DNA of 64,000 nucleotides, from assembly GCA_947500555.1 (NCBI GenBank), contig CANMSE010000002.1, positions 868,001-932,000 on the forward strand, in the 5' to 3' direction. Source of the stretch: an uncultured Fulvivirga sp. (GTDB lineage Bacteria; Bacteroidota; Bacteroidia; Cytophagales; Cyclobacteriaceae). This document shows, one piece after another, positions 8,792 through 17,777 of the stretch (its first letter is position 1; each line of letters starts with the position of its first letter). A program made the translations under genes and the position numbers. The notes under the pieces are model-generated. The model did no database searches. It was not told the origin of the DNA and worked only from the letters and a program-made list of their open reading frames with translations.

Positions 8792-9421
8792 ATGTCATTA
8801 GTAGGAAAAAAAGCTCCGGTGTTCAATACATCAGCTGTTATTAACGGAGAGGAAATTGTAGATTCATTTTCATTAGAAGATTACATCGGTAAGAAGGAAG
8901 TGATGTTTTTCTTTTATCCAAAGGATTTTACATTCGTGTGCCCAACAGAAATCTTAGCTTTCCAAGAGCAGCTTGCTGAATTTGAAAAGCGTGGAGTGGC
9001 TGTGGTTGGATGTTCGTGCGACACTGAGGAAACTCACCTCGCATGGTTAATGACTTCAAAAGACAACGGAGGAATCGAAGGAGTTAAATACCCTTTGGTT
9101 GCTGACTCCACAAAAACAGTTGCTTCAAATTTTGGTGTACTTGCTGGCGATTGGAATTATAATGAAGAAGGTGAATTAACTTTTGAAGGTGCACCTATCG
9201 CTTTCAGAGGTACTTTTTTCATAGATAAAGAAGGTATAGTTAGACATGAAACAATCAATGACTTACCATTGGGTAGAAATATATCTGAAATGATTAGAGT
9301 CGTTGATGCATGGCATCATGTAGAAAAACATGGTGAAGTATGCCCTGCAAACTGGGAAGAAGGCGAAGACGCAATGCAAGCTACCAGAGATGGTGTTGCT
9401 AGCTACCTGGCTTCTCACTAA
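8792..9421 (+). CDS. Typical 2-Cys peroxiredoxin (AhpC/Prx1 type)
   Basis: 209 residues from the ATG at 8792 (MSLVGKKAP). An in-frame TTG at 8759 would add an unrelated 11-residue extension. The peroxidatic Cys50 lies in FVCPTE with the upstream FYPKDFTF signature; the resolving Cys184 lies in VCPANW. It reduces H2O2, peroxynitrite and alkyl hydroperoxides, and is recharged by AhpF or a thioredoxin system. Neither is adjacent, so the reductant is not shown here. Monocistronic: own promoter candidate upstream and a strong intrinsic terminator 22 bases after the stop. Confidence 0.95.
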   Translation: MSLVGKKAPVFNTSAVINGEEIVDSFSLEDYIGKKEVMFFFYPKDFTFVCPTEILAFQEQLAEFEKRGVAVVGCSCDTEETHLAWLMTSKDNGGIEGVKYPLVADSTKTVASNFGVLAGDWNYNEEGELTFEGAPIAFRGTFFIDKEGIVRHETINDLPLGRNISEMIRVVDAWHHVEKHGEVCPANWEEGEDAMQATRDGVASYLASH

Positions 9422-9443
9422 ATTAAAATAAATTTCTTTCTTA

Positions 9444-9470
9444 AAAACCCTCTGCTAAGCAGAGGGTTTT
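9444..9470 (+). terminator. Intrinsic terminator after the peroxiredoxin gene
   Basis: An 11-bp perfect stem, AAAACCCTCTG (9444-9454) with CAGAGGGTTTT (9460-9470), has a 5-base loop and a T-rich tail. The tail runs straight into the -7 box of the next gene. Confidence 0.88.
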
Positions 9471-9478
9471 TACTTTTG
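9471..9478 (+). promoter_or_regulatory. Candidate -7 element of waaA, 4 bases before the start codon
   Basis: TACTTTTG matches TAnnTTTG and ends 4 bases before the waaA ATG at 9483. The transcript would begin at or next to the start codon. It abuts the peroxiredoxin terminator. No -33 element is obvious because that space is filled by the terminator stem. Confidence 0.45.
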
Positions 9479-9482
9479 TAGA

Positions 9483-10721
9483 ATGGCCAAATTATTTTAC
9501 AGGCTCTTTATTTTACTATATCGCCTCATCATTTACATAGTTGCACCTTTCAACAAGAAAGCTAGAAAGGCTATCAAAGGTCGAAAACGACTATCAAGTA
9601 AAATAGAGCAGTGCCTTTCAGACAATACCAGCCCCCTAATTTGGTTTCATTGTGCGTCATTAGGTGAATTTGAACAAGGTCGACCTATTATAGAGCGATT
9701 TAGAGTGGAGTTTCCAAATCATAAGGTGCTTCTTACCTTTTTCTCACCATCTGGCTATGAGGTTAGAAAGAATTATGTTGGTGCCGATTACATTTTTTAT
9801 CTTCCATGGGATACCAAAAAAAAGGCTGAAAGGTTTATTGACATTACTCGACCTGTACTAGCTATTTTTGTCAAATATGAGTTTTGGTATCATTTCATTT
9901 CAAACCTACATGTAGCTCAGATTCCTATCCTATCTGTATCGTCCATCTTTAGGCCAAAACAGATTTATTTTAGATCATATGGTGGTTTTTACTCTAGTAT
10001 ACTTAAAAAAATAAGTCATTTCTTTGTTCAGAATAGGGCCTCCAAGATTCTTTTAAACAAAAATAATATTGATAATGTGAGTGTTGCCGGAGACACACGA
10101 TTTGATCGAGTTGCCAAAATTGTTTCTTCGAAACAAGACTTGCCTTATGTAGCAAGGTTTAAAGGTGAAAGCAAAGTAATGGTTATTGGAAGCTGTTGGC
10201 CTGAAGACCTTGAGGTTTTAATGTCGTTCATTAATGAAAGTAATCTGAAATTTATTATTGCCCCGCACGAGATTGATGGTCGTTGCCAAAAAATAATACA
10301 GCACGAATGTTTGCGAAAAACTCTACTCTACTCAAATATTGAAGGTATGAGCGGTGAAGAGCAAGTGCTAATAATTGATAATATAGGTTTACTTTCTAGC
10401 CTCTATGGTTACGGAGACTACGCTTATATAGGTGGCGCTTTTGGCTCAGGTCTACATAATATTTTGGAGGCTGCTGCATTTGGTATACCAGTATTCTTTG
10501 GCAATAAGAACTATACTAAATTCAATGAAGCTGTGGATTTAATTAACCTTGGAGGAGCAGTAGCCATTGGCGATGAAACTCAATTGAGACAAGAGTTCAG
10601 ACGATTCGATGATCAGAATACACTTCAAATTGCCGGTCAAGTGAATAGAGACTATGTTTTCGACAACACTGGCGCTACTGAAAAAGTAGTAGCTTATTGT
10701 AAAAACATTCTCACTTCATGA
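9483..10721 (+). CDS. waaA: 3-deoxy-D-manno-octulosonic acid (Kdo) transferase
   Basis: 412 residues, GT30-type glycosyltransferase that moves Kdo from CMP-Kdo to the lipid IV-A core at the inner face of the cytoplasmic membrane. An N-terminal hydrophobic anchor (LFYRLFILLYRLIIYIVAPF) is followed by the acceptor-binding CASLGEFEQGRP (about 57-68), then LLTFFSPSGYE and FVKYEFWYH, all hallmark WaaA segments. The C-terminal nucleotide-binding half holds GGAFGSGLHNILEAAAFG (about 320-337). The predicted mRNA is leaderless. The stop overlaps the rsgA start by 4 bases (ATGA), indicating translational coupling. Confidence 0.95.
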   Translation: MAKLFYRLFILLYRLIIYIVAPFNKKARKAIKGRKRLSSKIEQCLSDNTSPLIWFHCASLGEFEQGRPIIERFRVEFPNHKVLLTFFSPSGYEVRKNYVGADYIFYLPWDTKKKAERFIDITRPVLAIFVKYEFWYHFISNLHVAQIPILSVSSIFRPKQIYFRSYGGFYSSILKKISHFFVQNRASKILLNKNNIDNVSVAGDTRFDRVAKIVSSKQDLPYVARFKGESKVMVIGSCWPEDLEVLMSFINESNLKFIIAPHEIDGRCQKIIQHECLRKTLLYSNIEGMSGEEQVLIIDNIGLLSSLYGYGDYAYIGGAFGSGLHNILEAAAFGIPVFFGNKNYTKFNEAVDLINLGGAVAIGDETQLRQEFRRFDDQNTLQIAGQVNRDYVFDNTGATEKVVAYCKNILTS

Positions 10722-11638
10722 GAGGGCTCGTATTAAGATCGACTGGTTCCTGGTATGAAGTCAAAGGAGTTAATAATGTAATTTATCGATGCCGGACACG
10801 AGGAAAATTACGTCTCTCTGGAATTAAAACAACCAATCCGCTTGCAGTTGGTGATTATGTCGAATTCCAACAAGTTGAAAAAACATTTGAAGGGGTCATA
10901 GATGAGATTCATTCACGCGAAAATTACATCATTCGTAAATCGATAAAGAATAAGAATCATGGCCATATTATAGCTGCCAATATTGATCAGTCAATGCTTG
11001 TTGCAACAATAGCCTATCCAAAAACGTCACTTGGATTCATAGATCGATTTTTAGTGTCAGCTGAAGCCTTTAGAATTCCACAAATCATAGTCTTCAATAA
11101 AACTGATCTGCTAGACAAAAAAAGTGAAAGGTTATTGGCGGAATACATCAATACTTATGAATCGATAGGTATAAGTTGTTTGAAAGCATCAGCTACTAAT
11201 AACAAAGGCATCAATATCATCAAGGAGCATCTTGAAGGAAAAAAAACATTGATATCAGGCCATTCAGGTGTTGGAAAGTCTACACTCATCAACTGTATCT
11301 CCCCAGAATTGGAACTAAGTACTTCTGAAGTGTCTGATTTTGCAGAAAAAGGTGTCCACACTACTACATTTGCTGAGATGTTTGAGCTTGAAAATAGTAC
11401 GTTCATTATCGATACTCCAGGAATAAAAGAGTTAGGTTTAATGGATATCGAAGAGGAAGAACTTTCAGATTATTTTCCTGAAATGCGAGCTTTAATTGGA
11501 GAATGTAAATTTCATAACTGTAAGCATATTCATGAACCTGGTTGTGCGGTTAAAGAGGCTGTAGAAAAAGGTACTATTGCTGTCAGTAGATTTAAAAGTT
11601 ATATCAGCATGTTAGAAGATAGTGATAACAGGCGCTAA
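10718..11638 (+). CDS. rsgA: Ribosome small-subunit-dependent GTPase A
   Basis: 306 residues. An N-terminal OB-fold is followed by a circularly permuted GTPase in which G4 NKTD (127-130) precedes G1 GHSGVGKST (181-189) and G3 DTPG (232-235). The C-terminal zinc finger has Cys263, Cys268, His270 and Cys276. This is the full RsgA/YjeQ layout; the protein checks late 30S subunit maturation. It starts inside the last codon of waaA, and its 3' end overlaps the convergent glycosyltransferase gene by 4 bases. With engB, the window holds two ribosome-assembly GTPases. Confidence 0.97.
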   Translation: MRGLVLRSTGSWYEVKGVNNVIYRCRTRGKLRLSGIKTTNPLAVGDYVEFQQVEKTFEGVIDEIHSRENYIIRKSIKNKNHGHIIAANIDQSMLVATIAYPKTSLGFIDRFLVSAEAFRIPQIIVFNKTDLLDKKSERLLAEYINTYESIGISCLKASATNNKGINIIKEHLEGKKTLISGHSGVGKSTLINCISPELELSTSEVSDFAEKGVHTTTFAEMFELENSTFIIDTPGIKELGLMDIEEEELSDYFPEMRALIGECKFHNCKHIHEPGCAVKEAVEKGTIAVSRFKSYISMLEDSDNRR

Positions 11639-12492
11639 ATACTCAATAAAAGTCTAGCGTAATCGAGTAACAAAGGTATATTCATCACTTTGATACATTG
11701 TCTCATCTCGTAGTATATTCTCTTCTTTAGAGCCTTATTTTCACTAGTATTTACATTCATTGCTTTTACTTTTTGACACACCTGGTAAGTAGACCGCATT
11801 TGAACACTGTTTCGTGTGTATTGCTTAGAAGACAAGGAATCGGCTAGCTTTCTTCTATGTACAAGTACCTCATCTGTAAAGCAGTATTTGTACTTTCTTG
11901 ATGACCTCACCCAAAAATCAAAATCCTCATATGTCAGGGATTCATCATAGCCATTCAACGATTCAAAAACTACTTTTCTACTCATCATTGTAGGTGGACA
12001 AATAAAAAATCGTTGAATCAAACTGGCATATAAATCTCCTTCTGGTGGTGAAGACAACGCCTTACCTAAAGAATTGATGGAATAAAAATGACCTGATATT
12101 AGTGCATCTTTATCAATAATGGCAGCATTGGTAAAGTTAACTCCATAAGATTCATCCAATTTATCAAATGTTTGTAATCCTCTGGTAACACGATCATCAA
12201 GTAGGATATCATCTGCCGCTAAATCAATTATGTAGTCTCCGGAAGCCAATCTCAACCCTTTGTTAAAGGCTCTGGTATTACCGTGATTTTCATCTAAAAA
12301 AAGAGTCGTTATTTGTGGGTATTTCTTGGTTATTTTTTCAATAACATGTCTGCTATTGTCTGTGCTGCAATCATCAACCACTATTACCTCAATGTTGCTG
12401 TATGATTGTTTAAGAGTAGATAAAATAGCAGCTTCCACAAATTGTTCATGGTTGTAACATAAACAAATGATACTTACCAAAGGCTTATTCAT
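11635..12492 (-). CDS. Family 2 glycosyltransferase
   Basis: 285 residues, GT-A fold. The N-terminal MNKPLVSIICLCYNH and VVDDCSTDNS (39-47) bind the sugar nucleotide, and LAADDILLDD (91-100) supplies the metal-binding acidic pair. The C-terminal half has the EDFDFWVR motif (about 184-191), usual in inverting GT2 enzymes that build surface polysaccharides or glycolipids. No membrane segment. It is the last gene of a minus-strand run (DUF962 - FemAB-like - GT2), 1 base after the FemAB-like gene. Donor and acceptor cannot be read from sequence. Confidence 0.92.
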   Translation of the reverse strand: MNKPLVSIICLCYNHEQFVEAAILSTLKQSYSNIEVIVVDDCSTDNSRHVIEKITKKYPQITTLFLDENHGNTRAFNKGLRLASGDYIIDLAADDILLDDRVTRGLQTFDKLDESYGVNFTNAAIIDKDALISGHFYSINSLGKALSSPPEGDLYASLIQRFFICPPTMMSRKVVFESLNGYDESLTYEDFDFWVRSSRKYKYCFTDEVLVHRRKLADSLSSKQYTRNSVQMRSTYQVCQKVKAMNVNTSENKALKKRIYYEMRQCIKVMNIPLLLDYARLLLSI

Positions 12493-12493
12493 G

Positions 12494-13411
12494 TTAATTG
12501 GTGAAAGTGATTTTTAGGCTTAAATCTGCCCCCAGGTATTCTTTGAAATCCAGAAGATCAAAATCAGTTCCTCCGTTAATCGGTGAAGTGCCAAAATCTA
12601 ACAGTCTAAAACGTTCTGCTTGTAATTGGCTATAAATCCCAGCATAAAGCATGACTGCAGGGCTTAGTTTATCATACTGCTTCAGGTGTCCTCCATAAAA
12701 AACGTATTGAATGTCAGGAGCAACATTTACACAAATAGCCGCTGCAATTAAATCATTTGATTCTTTTACTGAATAATACCTGAATGACTGAGGGATTTGT
12801 TTAACAATTGCACTTAGTTGTTCACTGGAAAGTGATAATTCAAGACCTCTCTCTTTTCTACAGGTTGCTATCAACTCATAGATAGCTTCGTATGAGGCTT
12901 CTTCCTCACAAAAGAATTGACACCCTTGTTTTTCTGCTCGCCTTAGTTTCTTTTTTTCGCTGGAATGAATAATACTTTCAAAAGGTCGATCGCCAATTCT
13001 AATAGATGCCGAAATTTCAGTGTTGGCAGCGTTGAACCCATTATCAGCCAAGGCTTGATAAGACTTTATAAATTTCTTTTCATCGTAAATTTGAGCAGGT
13101 AAAATGATCTTCCATTTATCATTCAATTTGGCGCCCAAGAGATGCTTTACATCGTAAATAAAGGAACACAGTTTTCTTAGTGAGAGTCTTTGACTGAAAC
13201 TGAACCCCCCAAAAGTACCTCTGTATGGACTAAGTAATCTATTATCACTCACGTACAAATGCCAAGATGCAGTTATTATTTTTCGCTTCTTATCAAGCAG
13301 ATAGAAACTTTTCCAATTATTCGGAGATTGGGATTTTCTGTGTTCTTTAGAATTAAATAGATATTCTTCAAATTCAAATTTATAGCCCTCAGGCACCTGC
13401 TGACTAATCAT
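12494..13411 (-). CDS. FemAB-like GNAT-fold acyltransferase
   Basis: 305 residues without a signal peptide. The two-lobed GNAT/FemAB-like pattern is visible: a basic stretch SSEKKKLRRAEKQG (about 150-163) typical of FemAB/BioF2-like domains, then DLIAAAICVNV and YVFYGGH in the second lobe, and a terminal NGGTDFDLLDFKEYLG. Such proteins transfer amino acids or acyl groups from tRNA or CoA in peptidoglycan bridge, polysaccharide or lipid modification. The adjoining GT2 gene (1 base away) suggests joint modification of a surface glycan or lipid; this is inference from context. Confidence 0.75.
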   Translation of the reverse strand: MISQQVPEGYKFEFEEYLFNSKEHRKSQSPNNWKSFYLLDKKRKIITASWHLYVSDNRLLSPYRGTFGGFSFSQRLSLRKLCSFIYDVKHLLGAKLNDKWKIILPAQIYDEKKFIKSYQALADNGFNAANTEISASIRIGDRPFESIIHSSEKKKLRRAEKQGCQFFCEEEASYEAIYELIATCRKERGLELSLSSEQLSAIVKQIPQSFRYYSVKESNDLIAAAICVNVAPDIQYVFYGGHLKQYDKLSPAVMLYAGIYSQLQAERFRLLDFGTSPINGGTDFDLLDFKEYLGADLSLKITFTN

Positions 13412-13417
13412 TAAGAC

Positions 13418-13894
13418 TTAGTATCTAATTCCTAATTTTTTGAAAATAAAATGCATTAACCAAGCAGGTCCAATCATTAAAAATTGGACATCCTTAAAGA
13501 AGGATGGCTTTTTACCTTCGACTTTATGTCCATAAAACTGGCCAATCCACGCCAACACAAATATTCCGATAGAAATCGCCCATAAAGGTGCAAAAGATAG
13601 CTGATCGACCTGATGAGTAAGTACTAAACATAAAAATGAGAAAGTGGCCATGCCTAATGCCAATGGCAAAGATAAAGCGATATAATAAGCCAACACCAGC
13701 ACCAACAAAACAGTAGCCCAATTTGCATAGGGACTTGCAGTCACGTTACTCTGCAAAAACCCACTTGGTATCGACCAAACTAAACCTACCAGACTGAAGA
13801 AAATAGCAGGGACGCAAATCCAATGAATAGCTTTATTAGTTTCATTTTGATGGCTTTCGCCATATTCTGTAAGAAGCTCGTCTATTTTTCTCAT
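13418..13894 (-). CDS. DUF962 / Mpo1-like membrane protein
   Basis: 158 residues. The opening ELLTEYGESHQNETNKAIHWICVP is the DUF962 signature (yeast Mpo1/YGL010w family), with conserved His residues in YGESHQNE and IHWIC. Four hydrophobic segments follow. Yeast Mpo1 is an Fe(II)-dependent dioxygenase that alpha-oxidises 2-hydroxy fatty acids; the bacterial homologues are less studied, so the activity here is inferred from the family. It lies 6 bases upstream of the FemAB-like gene and probably leads that operon. Confidence 0.88.
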   Translation of the reverse strand: MRKIDELLTEYGESHQNETNKAIHWICVPAIFFSLVGLVWSIPSGFLQSNVTASPYANWATVLLVLVLAYYIALSLPLALGMATFSFLCLVLTHQVDQLSFAPLWAISIGIFVLAWIGQFYGHKVEGKKPSFFKDVQFLMIGPAWLMHFIFKKLGIRY

Positions 13895-13932
13895 AATAAC
13901 ACAATTTACAAATTGCTTACGATTTGATCAAA

Positions 13933-14442
13933 CTAGCTCACCTTGGTTTTGACCTTATCCCATGATTTAACCTGCCAGTGCACTTTGCCTGTGGTTAAAT
14001 GATTTCCGTCAGTATCATGAATTTTAACTTCGCATATTACAACTGTTGAATCATTGGATTTCAAAGGTTCATAGATATTTGTTTCCAACCATTGATTATC
14101 AATTTCGAAACTTCCCACTCCATCCATTTTTCCCTGATAATGATACTCCATTTCCAATGTCTTTAAAATGATTCTATACTTCTTGGGGTCCAATCTGGAA
14201 ATCATCAAAAAACCTGTACTAAATTCAGATAATGTGGCCAAAGCGCAGGCATGTAGCCCTTTAATATGATTGAAATTTAGCTGTTTGTAAGGTATTTTAG
14301 TCTTAATACTGGTATCAGTGATTTCAATCACTTTAAACCCATGGGGTTTATTGAATGGGATCATTCTGGTAAGACCAACATTAAGTAGCCAAAGATAGAA
14401 CTTTGATGATTTTGCTTTCTCGACAATTTTAGTGGTGTTCAT
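13933..14442 (-). CDS. DUF4442 hotdog-fold protein
   Basis: 169 residues, resembling DUF4442 thioesterase-like hotdog proteins: the central HIKGLHACALATLSEFSTGFLM corresponds to the long hotdog helix, flanked by beta strands (FKVIEITDTSIKTKIPY; TVVICEVKIHDTDG). An acyl-CoA or acyl-ACP thioesterase function is plausible, but no substrate can be assigned. Cytosolic. It lies 38 bases upstream of the DUF962 gene on the same strand and may be co-transcribed with it, making a possible lipid-related cluster. Divergent from the FAD oxidoreductase gene. Confidence 0.82.
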   Translation of the reverse strand: MNTTKIVEKAKSSKFYLWLLNVGLTRMIPFNKPHGFKVIEITDTSIKTKIPYKQLNFNHIKGLHACALATLSEFSTGFLMISRLDPKKYRIILKTLEMEYHYQGKMDGVGSFEIDNQWLETNIYEPLKSNDSTVVICEVKIHDTDGNHLTTGKVHWQVKSWDKVKTKVS

Positions 14443-14514
14443 TCTTAGTTTGTTAGATCGAAAAGATACTCAATACTGGCGAAACATTTTTAAAAATCGT
14501 TAATTCAGCCTATT

Positions 14515-15648
14515 ATGTTAAGCTATTGGGAAAAGGAATCATTTACTGATTATGATTTCATTGTAATTGGTGGTGGAATTGTAGGTATATCAACGGCTAT
14601 CTCATTAAAAGAAAATCTGCCAAATGCGAGTATTCTGATTCTCGAACGTGGTTCATTTCCATCTGGCGCAAGCACTAAGAATGCTGGGTTTGCATGCTTT
14701 GGAAGTCTTACCGAATTGTTAGATGATTTTGATATATTGGGAGCCGATGGCACTTTGGGATTGGTCACGCAAAGATGGGAAGGGTTAAAAAAATTACGAG
14801 AACGAGTTGGTGACAAAAATCTTGATTATCATGGTTATGGAGGTTATGAATTAATCGGACAGGAAGAATTATCGTTTCTGAACAGAATTGATGAGGTTAA
14901 TGAATTGCTTTCCAAACTGTTTGATAAGCCAGTTTTTGAATTACAGAATTATAAGATAGACCAATTTAGGTTTGAGAAATCCAAAGTCAAAGCTTTGATC
15001 TATAACCAGTATGAGGGACAATTACATACTGGAAATATGATGAAAGCTTTGATCTCCAAAGCACAACAAATGGGTATTTCTATCCTGACTGGAACTGAGG
15101 TCGTTTCGTTTAATACAGAAAAAGGAAAGACTCAGGTAATTGCTAAGAACACAGTATCAGATACTACAATAGAGTTTAATGCAAATAAGCTAGCCATTTG
15201 TACCAATGCATTTACAGATAATTTGATACCTGATTTGGATATTTCACCAGGTAGAGGTATTGTCCTGGTAACTAAACCAATCGAAAACCTGCCTTTTAAA
15301 GGTGTTTTCCATATTGATAAAGGCTACTATTATTTTCGTAATGAAGGTAAAAGAGTGCTATTTGGAGGTGGGAGAAACTTAGATTTTGAAGGGGAGACCA
15401 CTACTGATTTTAGTACTAACCAGTTTATAGTTGATGAATTAAAACGACAACTAGAAAAAACGATACTTCCCAATCATACATTTGAGGTAGAGCATACATG
15501 GGCTGGTATCATGGCATTTGGAAGTAACAAAACTCCTGTGATAAAGAAGCACTCCGATAATATTTATTTAGGTGTAAGGTTGGGAGGAATGGGTGTTGCT
15601 ATAGGAAGCTCTATGGGAGAAAAATTGGCTAACCTGATGCTGCAATAG
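14515..15648 (+). CDS. FAD-dependent oxidoreductase (DAO family)
   Basis: 377 residues. The N-terminal Rossmann motif IVIGGGIVGISTAISL (about residues 16-31) followed by an acidic residue (ILILERG) binds FAD, and ASTKNAGFACFG matches the DAO-family flavin-contact region. The C-terminal GVRLGGMGVAIGSSMG closes the FAD site. This superfamily oxidises amino acids, sarcosine or similar amines. The context (hotdog gene divergent, NhaC downstream) does not point to a substrate. The protein lacks a signal peptide. Confidence 0.9.
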   Translation: MLSYWEKESFTDYDFIVIGGGIVGISTAISLKENLPNASILILERGSFPSGASTKNAGFACFGSLTELLDDFDILGADGTLGLVTQRWEGLKKLRERVGDKNLDYHGYGGYELIGQEELSFLNRIDEVNELLSKLFDKPVFELQNYKIDQFRFEKSKVKALIYNQYEGQLHTGNMMKALISKAQQMGISILTGTEVVSFNTEKGKTQVIAKNTVSDTTIEFNANKLAICTNAFTDNLIPDLDISPGRGIVLVTKPIENLPFKGVFHIDKGYYYFRNEGKRVLFGGGRNLDFEGETTTDFSTNQFIVDELKRQLEKTILPNHTFEVEHTWAGIMAFGSNKTPVIKKHSDNIYLGVRLGGMGVAIGSSMGEKLANLMLQ

Positions 15649-15733
15649 GCTGACTTGATTTGTTCGTATTAGATAATCCATACTGCTTTTTAATGTCGAT
15701 TTCATAACTTCGGAGTTTAACTGAAAAGTGTCG

Positions 15734-17179
15734 ATGGATAAAGATCATATTAAGCCTTCACTAGGCCTCTCTCTTCTACCTCTCATTTTCTTAATCATTT
15801 TATTGTCATCTAATGTCTACATTTTCAATGATGATGCGTCATATGGCCCCAATCAGATGGCCCTTATTTTCGCTGCTGCATTCGCAGGTTTGATGTCAAT
15901 AAGACTAAACTATAGTTGGGAAGAAATTTTAAAGGGTATTGTAAAAAGCATCAGTTCTGCAATGTCGGCAATATTAATCTTATTAATGATCGGTTCTTTG
16001 GCAGGTACATGGCTCATAAGTGGGGTAGTACCTGCAATGATTTATTATGGCCTGGAAATTTTAAACCCAACCATATTTCTATTTGCAGCTTGCATAGTGA
16101 GTGCAGTGGTTTCGATAGCTACAGGTAGTTCATGGTCTACAGCAGCAACAATGGGTATTGCACTCATGGGCATAGGACAAGCACTTGGTCTTCATGAAGG
16201 TGTTATCGCTGGAGCTATAATTTCAGGGGCTTACTTTGGTGATAAAATGTCACCATTATCAGACACTACCAACCTTGCCCCTGCTATGGCTGGAACAGAT
16301 CTATTCACACACATCAGGTATATGGCCTTGACCACTGGGCCATCCATCATAATCACTTTAATCATTTTCTTAATCTGGGGATTCACTGTAGATGGTAGCA
16401 CTACTTTAGGGTCTGTTGTTGAGGTACAAACAGCCATTGCCTCAAAGTTTGAAATCAATTTATTCCTTTTTATAGTGCCAGCAGTTGTGATTTTCTTGAT
16501 TGTTAAAAAAATGCCTGCTCTTCCAGCACTTTTTATCGGAACTATTCTGGCTGCAGTTATAGCACTTATCTTTCAACCTCAGATTATTTCATATGTGGTT
16601 GGCGGTACCGAATTTGGTTTAGTCAGTGGCTACGAAGCAATTTTGAGAGCCATGTTTACAGAGGTGAATATCGAAACTGGAAATGCTATGGTCGATGAAT
16701 TACTAACATCTTCGGGTATGGAAGGAATGCTGTCTACTGTTTGGCTTATAGTATGTGCCATGATATTTGGTGGTATTGTTGAGAGCAATGGTATGTTACG
16801 AAGAATTGCGGATTCAATCATAAGTGTAGCACACTCTACTGGGTCATTGATAGCGGCTACAGCTGGCACGTGTATTACGTTTAATCTTACAGCTTCAGAT
16901 CAGTACATAGCTATTGTTGTACCAGGAAGAATGTTCTCAAAAGAATTTGAGGAAAGAGGATTAGCTCCTGAAAATTTATCTCGTACACTGGAAGATTCTG
17001 GAACCGTGACTTCAGTTCTCATTCCTTGGAATACCTGTGGAGCATATCAGTCCACCGTTTTAGGAGTAGCTACCTTCACCTACTTACCTTATTGCTTTTT
17101 CAATATGATAAGTCCATTCATGACTATTTTATATGGTTATGCCAATATCAAAATAAGGCGAATTAATAAGGAAGGGTAG
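15734..17179 (+). CDS. nhaC: Na+/H+ antiporter NhaC family
   Basis: 481 residues from the ATG at 15734 (a GTG at 15728 is two codons upstream). Polytopic, with about 11-12 hydrophobic segments. Family landmarks: GSLAGTWLISGVVPAMIYYG, SIATGSSWSTAATMGIAL (about 130-147), and YFGDKMSPLSDTTNLAPAMAG (about 174-194), the best-conserved NhaC stretch. It exchanges Na+ for H+ at the cytoplasmic membrane, fitting a marine or saline lifestyle. Some NhaC-like proteins carry other substrates (for example malate-lactate). One base separates it from the exonuclease gene. Confidence 0.92.
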   Translation: MDKDHIKPSLGLSLLPLIFLIILLSSNVYIFNDDASYGPNQMALIFAAAFAGLMSIRLNYSWEEILKGIVKSISSAMSAILILLMIGSLAGTWLISGVVPAMIYYGLEILNPTIFLFAACIVSAVVSIATGSSWSTAATMGIALMGIGQALGLHEGVIAGAIISGAYFGDKMSPLSDTTNLAPAMAGTDLFTHIRYMALTTGPSIIITLIIFLIWGFTVDGSTTLGSVVEVQTAIASKFEINLFLFIVPAVVIFLIVKKMPALPALFIGTILAAVIALIFQPQIISYVVGGTEFGLVSGYEAILRAMFTEVNIETGNAMVDELLTSSGMEGMLSTVWLIVCAMIFGGIVESNGMLRRIADSIISVAHSTGSLIAATAGTCITFNLTASDQYIAIVVPGRMFSKEFEERGLAPENLSRTLEDSGTVTSVLIPWNTCGAYQSTVLGVATFTYLPYCFFNMISPFMTILYGYANIKIRRINKEG

Positions 17180-17180
17180 A

Positions 17181-17777
17181 ATGTTCGCCAATACGATATC
17201 AAATGAGGAGATTAATGAACTTGAACTCGATCGCTTTGAAGGCGAAGTCCATTTAGTTGAAAACGAGCGTCAACTTAATGAAGCAATAAAGGTTCTGAAC
17301 AAAGAAAGCGTGGTTGGTTTTGACACTGAAAGTAAACCTGCTTTTAAAAAAGGAGAATTTAACAACATATCTCTGATTCAGATATCAACAGAAAATGACG
17401 CTTACCTCATTAGGGTAAATAAAACTGGGATTACCAATAAGTTAAAGTCCTTTTTGGAATCACAAGATACGCTCAAAATTGGGGTTGCACTTAGAGATGA
17501 TTTAAAAGATCTCAAAAAATTAAGAAATATGGAGCCCGGAGGTTTTTTAGAATTGAATCAGCTCGTCAAAGAAATAGGAATTGAGAGTAATGGACTTAGG
17601 AAGCTCACAGCCATCATTTTAGGTTTTAGAATTTCTAAAAATGCTCAGGTATCCAACTGGGAGAAAGATGAACTCACTGAAAAACAGATATTTTATGCAG
17701 CCACAGACGCATGGGTATGTGTTTGTATGTATAATAAACTGGTGAAGCAAGGCTATCTGGAAGCTGTAGCTAAATAG
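17181..17777 (+). CDS. RNase D-like 3'-5' exonuclease (DEDDy)
   Basis: 198 residues, single exonuclease domain without HRDC. The DEDDy catalytic set is visible: Asp48 and Glu50 in GFDTES (Exo I), Asp106/107 in LRDDLKD (Exo II), and Tyr172 with Asp176 in FYAATDAW (Exo III). This type trims RNA or DNA 3' ends (WRN/RNase D-like). Cytosolic. It lies one base after nhaC, so co-transcription is likely, though no functional link is apparent. Its stop overlaps the convergent yigZ gene by 8 bases. Confidence 0.92.
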   Translation: MFANTISNEEINELELDRFEGEVHLVENERQLNEAIKVLNKESVVGFDTESKPAFKKGEFNNISLIQISTENDAYLIRVNKTGITNKLKSFLESQDTLKIGVALRDDLKDLKKLRNMEPGGFLELNQLVKEIGIESNGLRKLTAIILGFRISKNAQVSNWEKDELTEKQIFYAATDAWVCVCMYNKLVKQGYLEAVAK

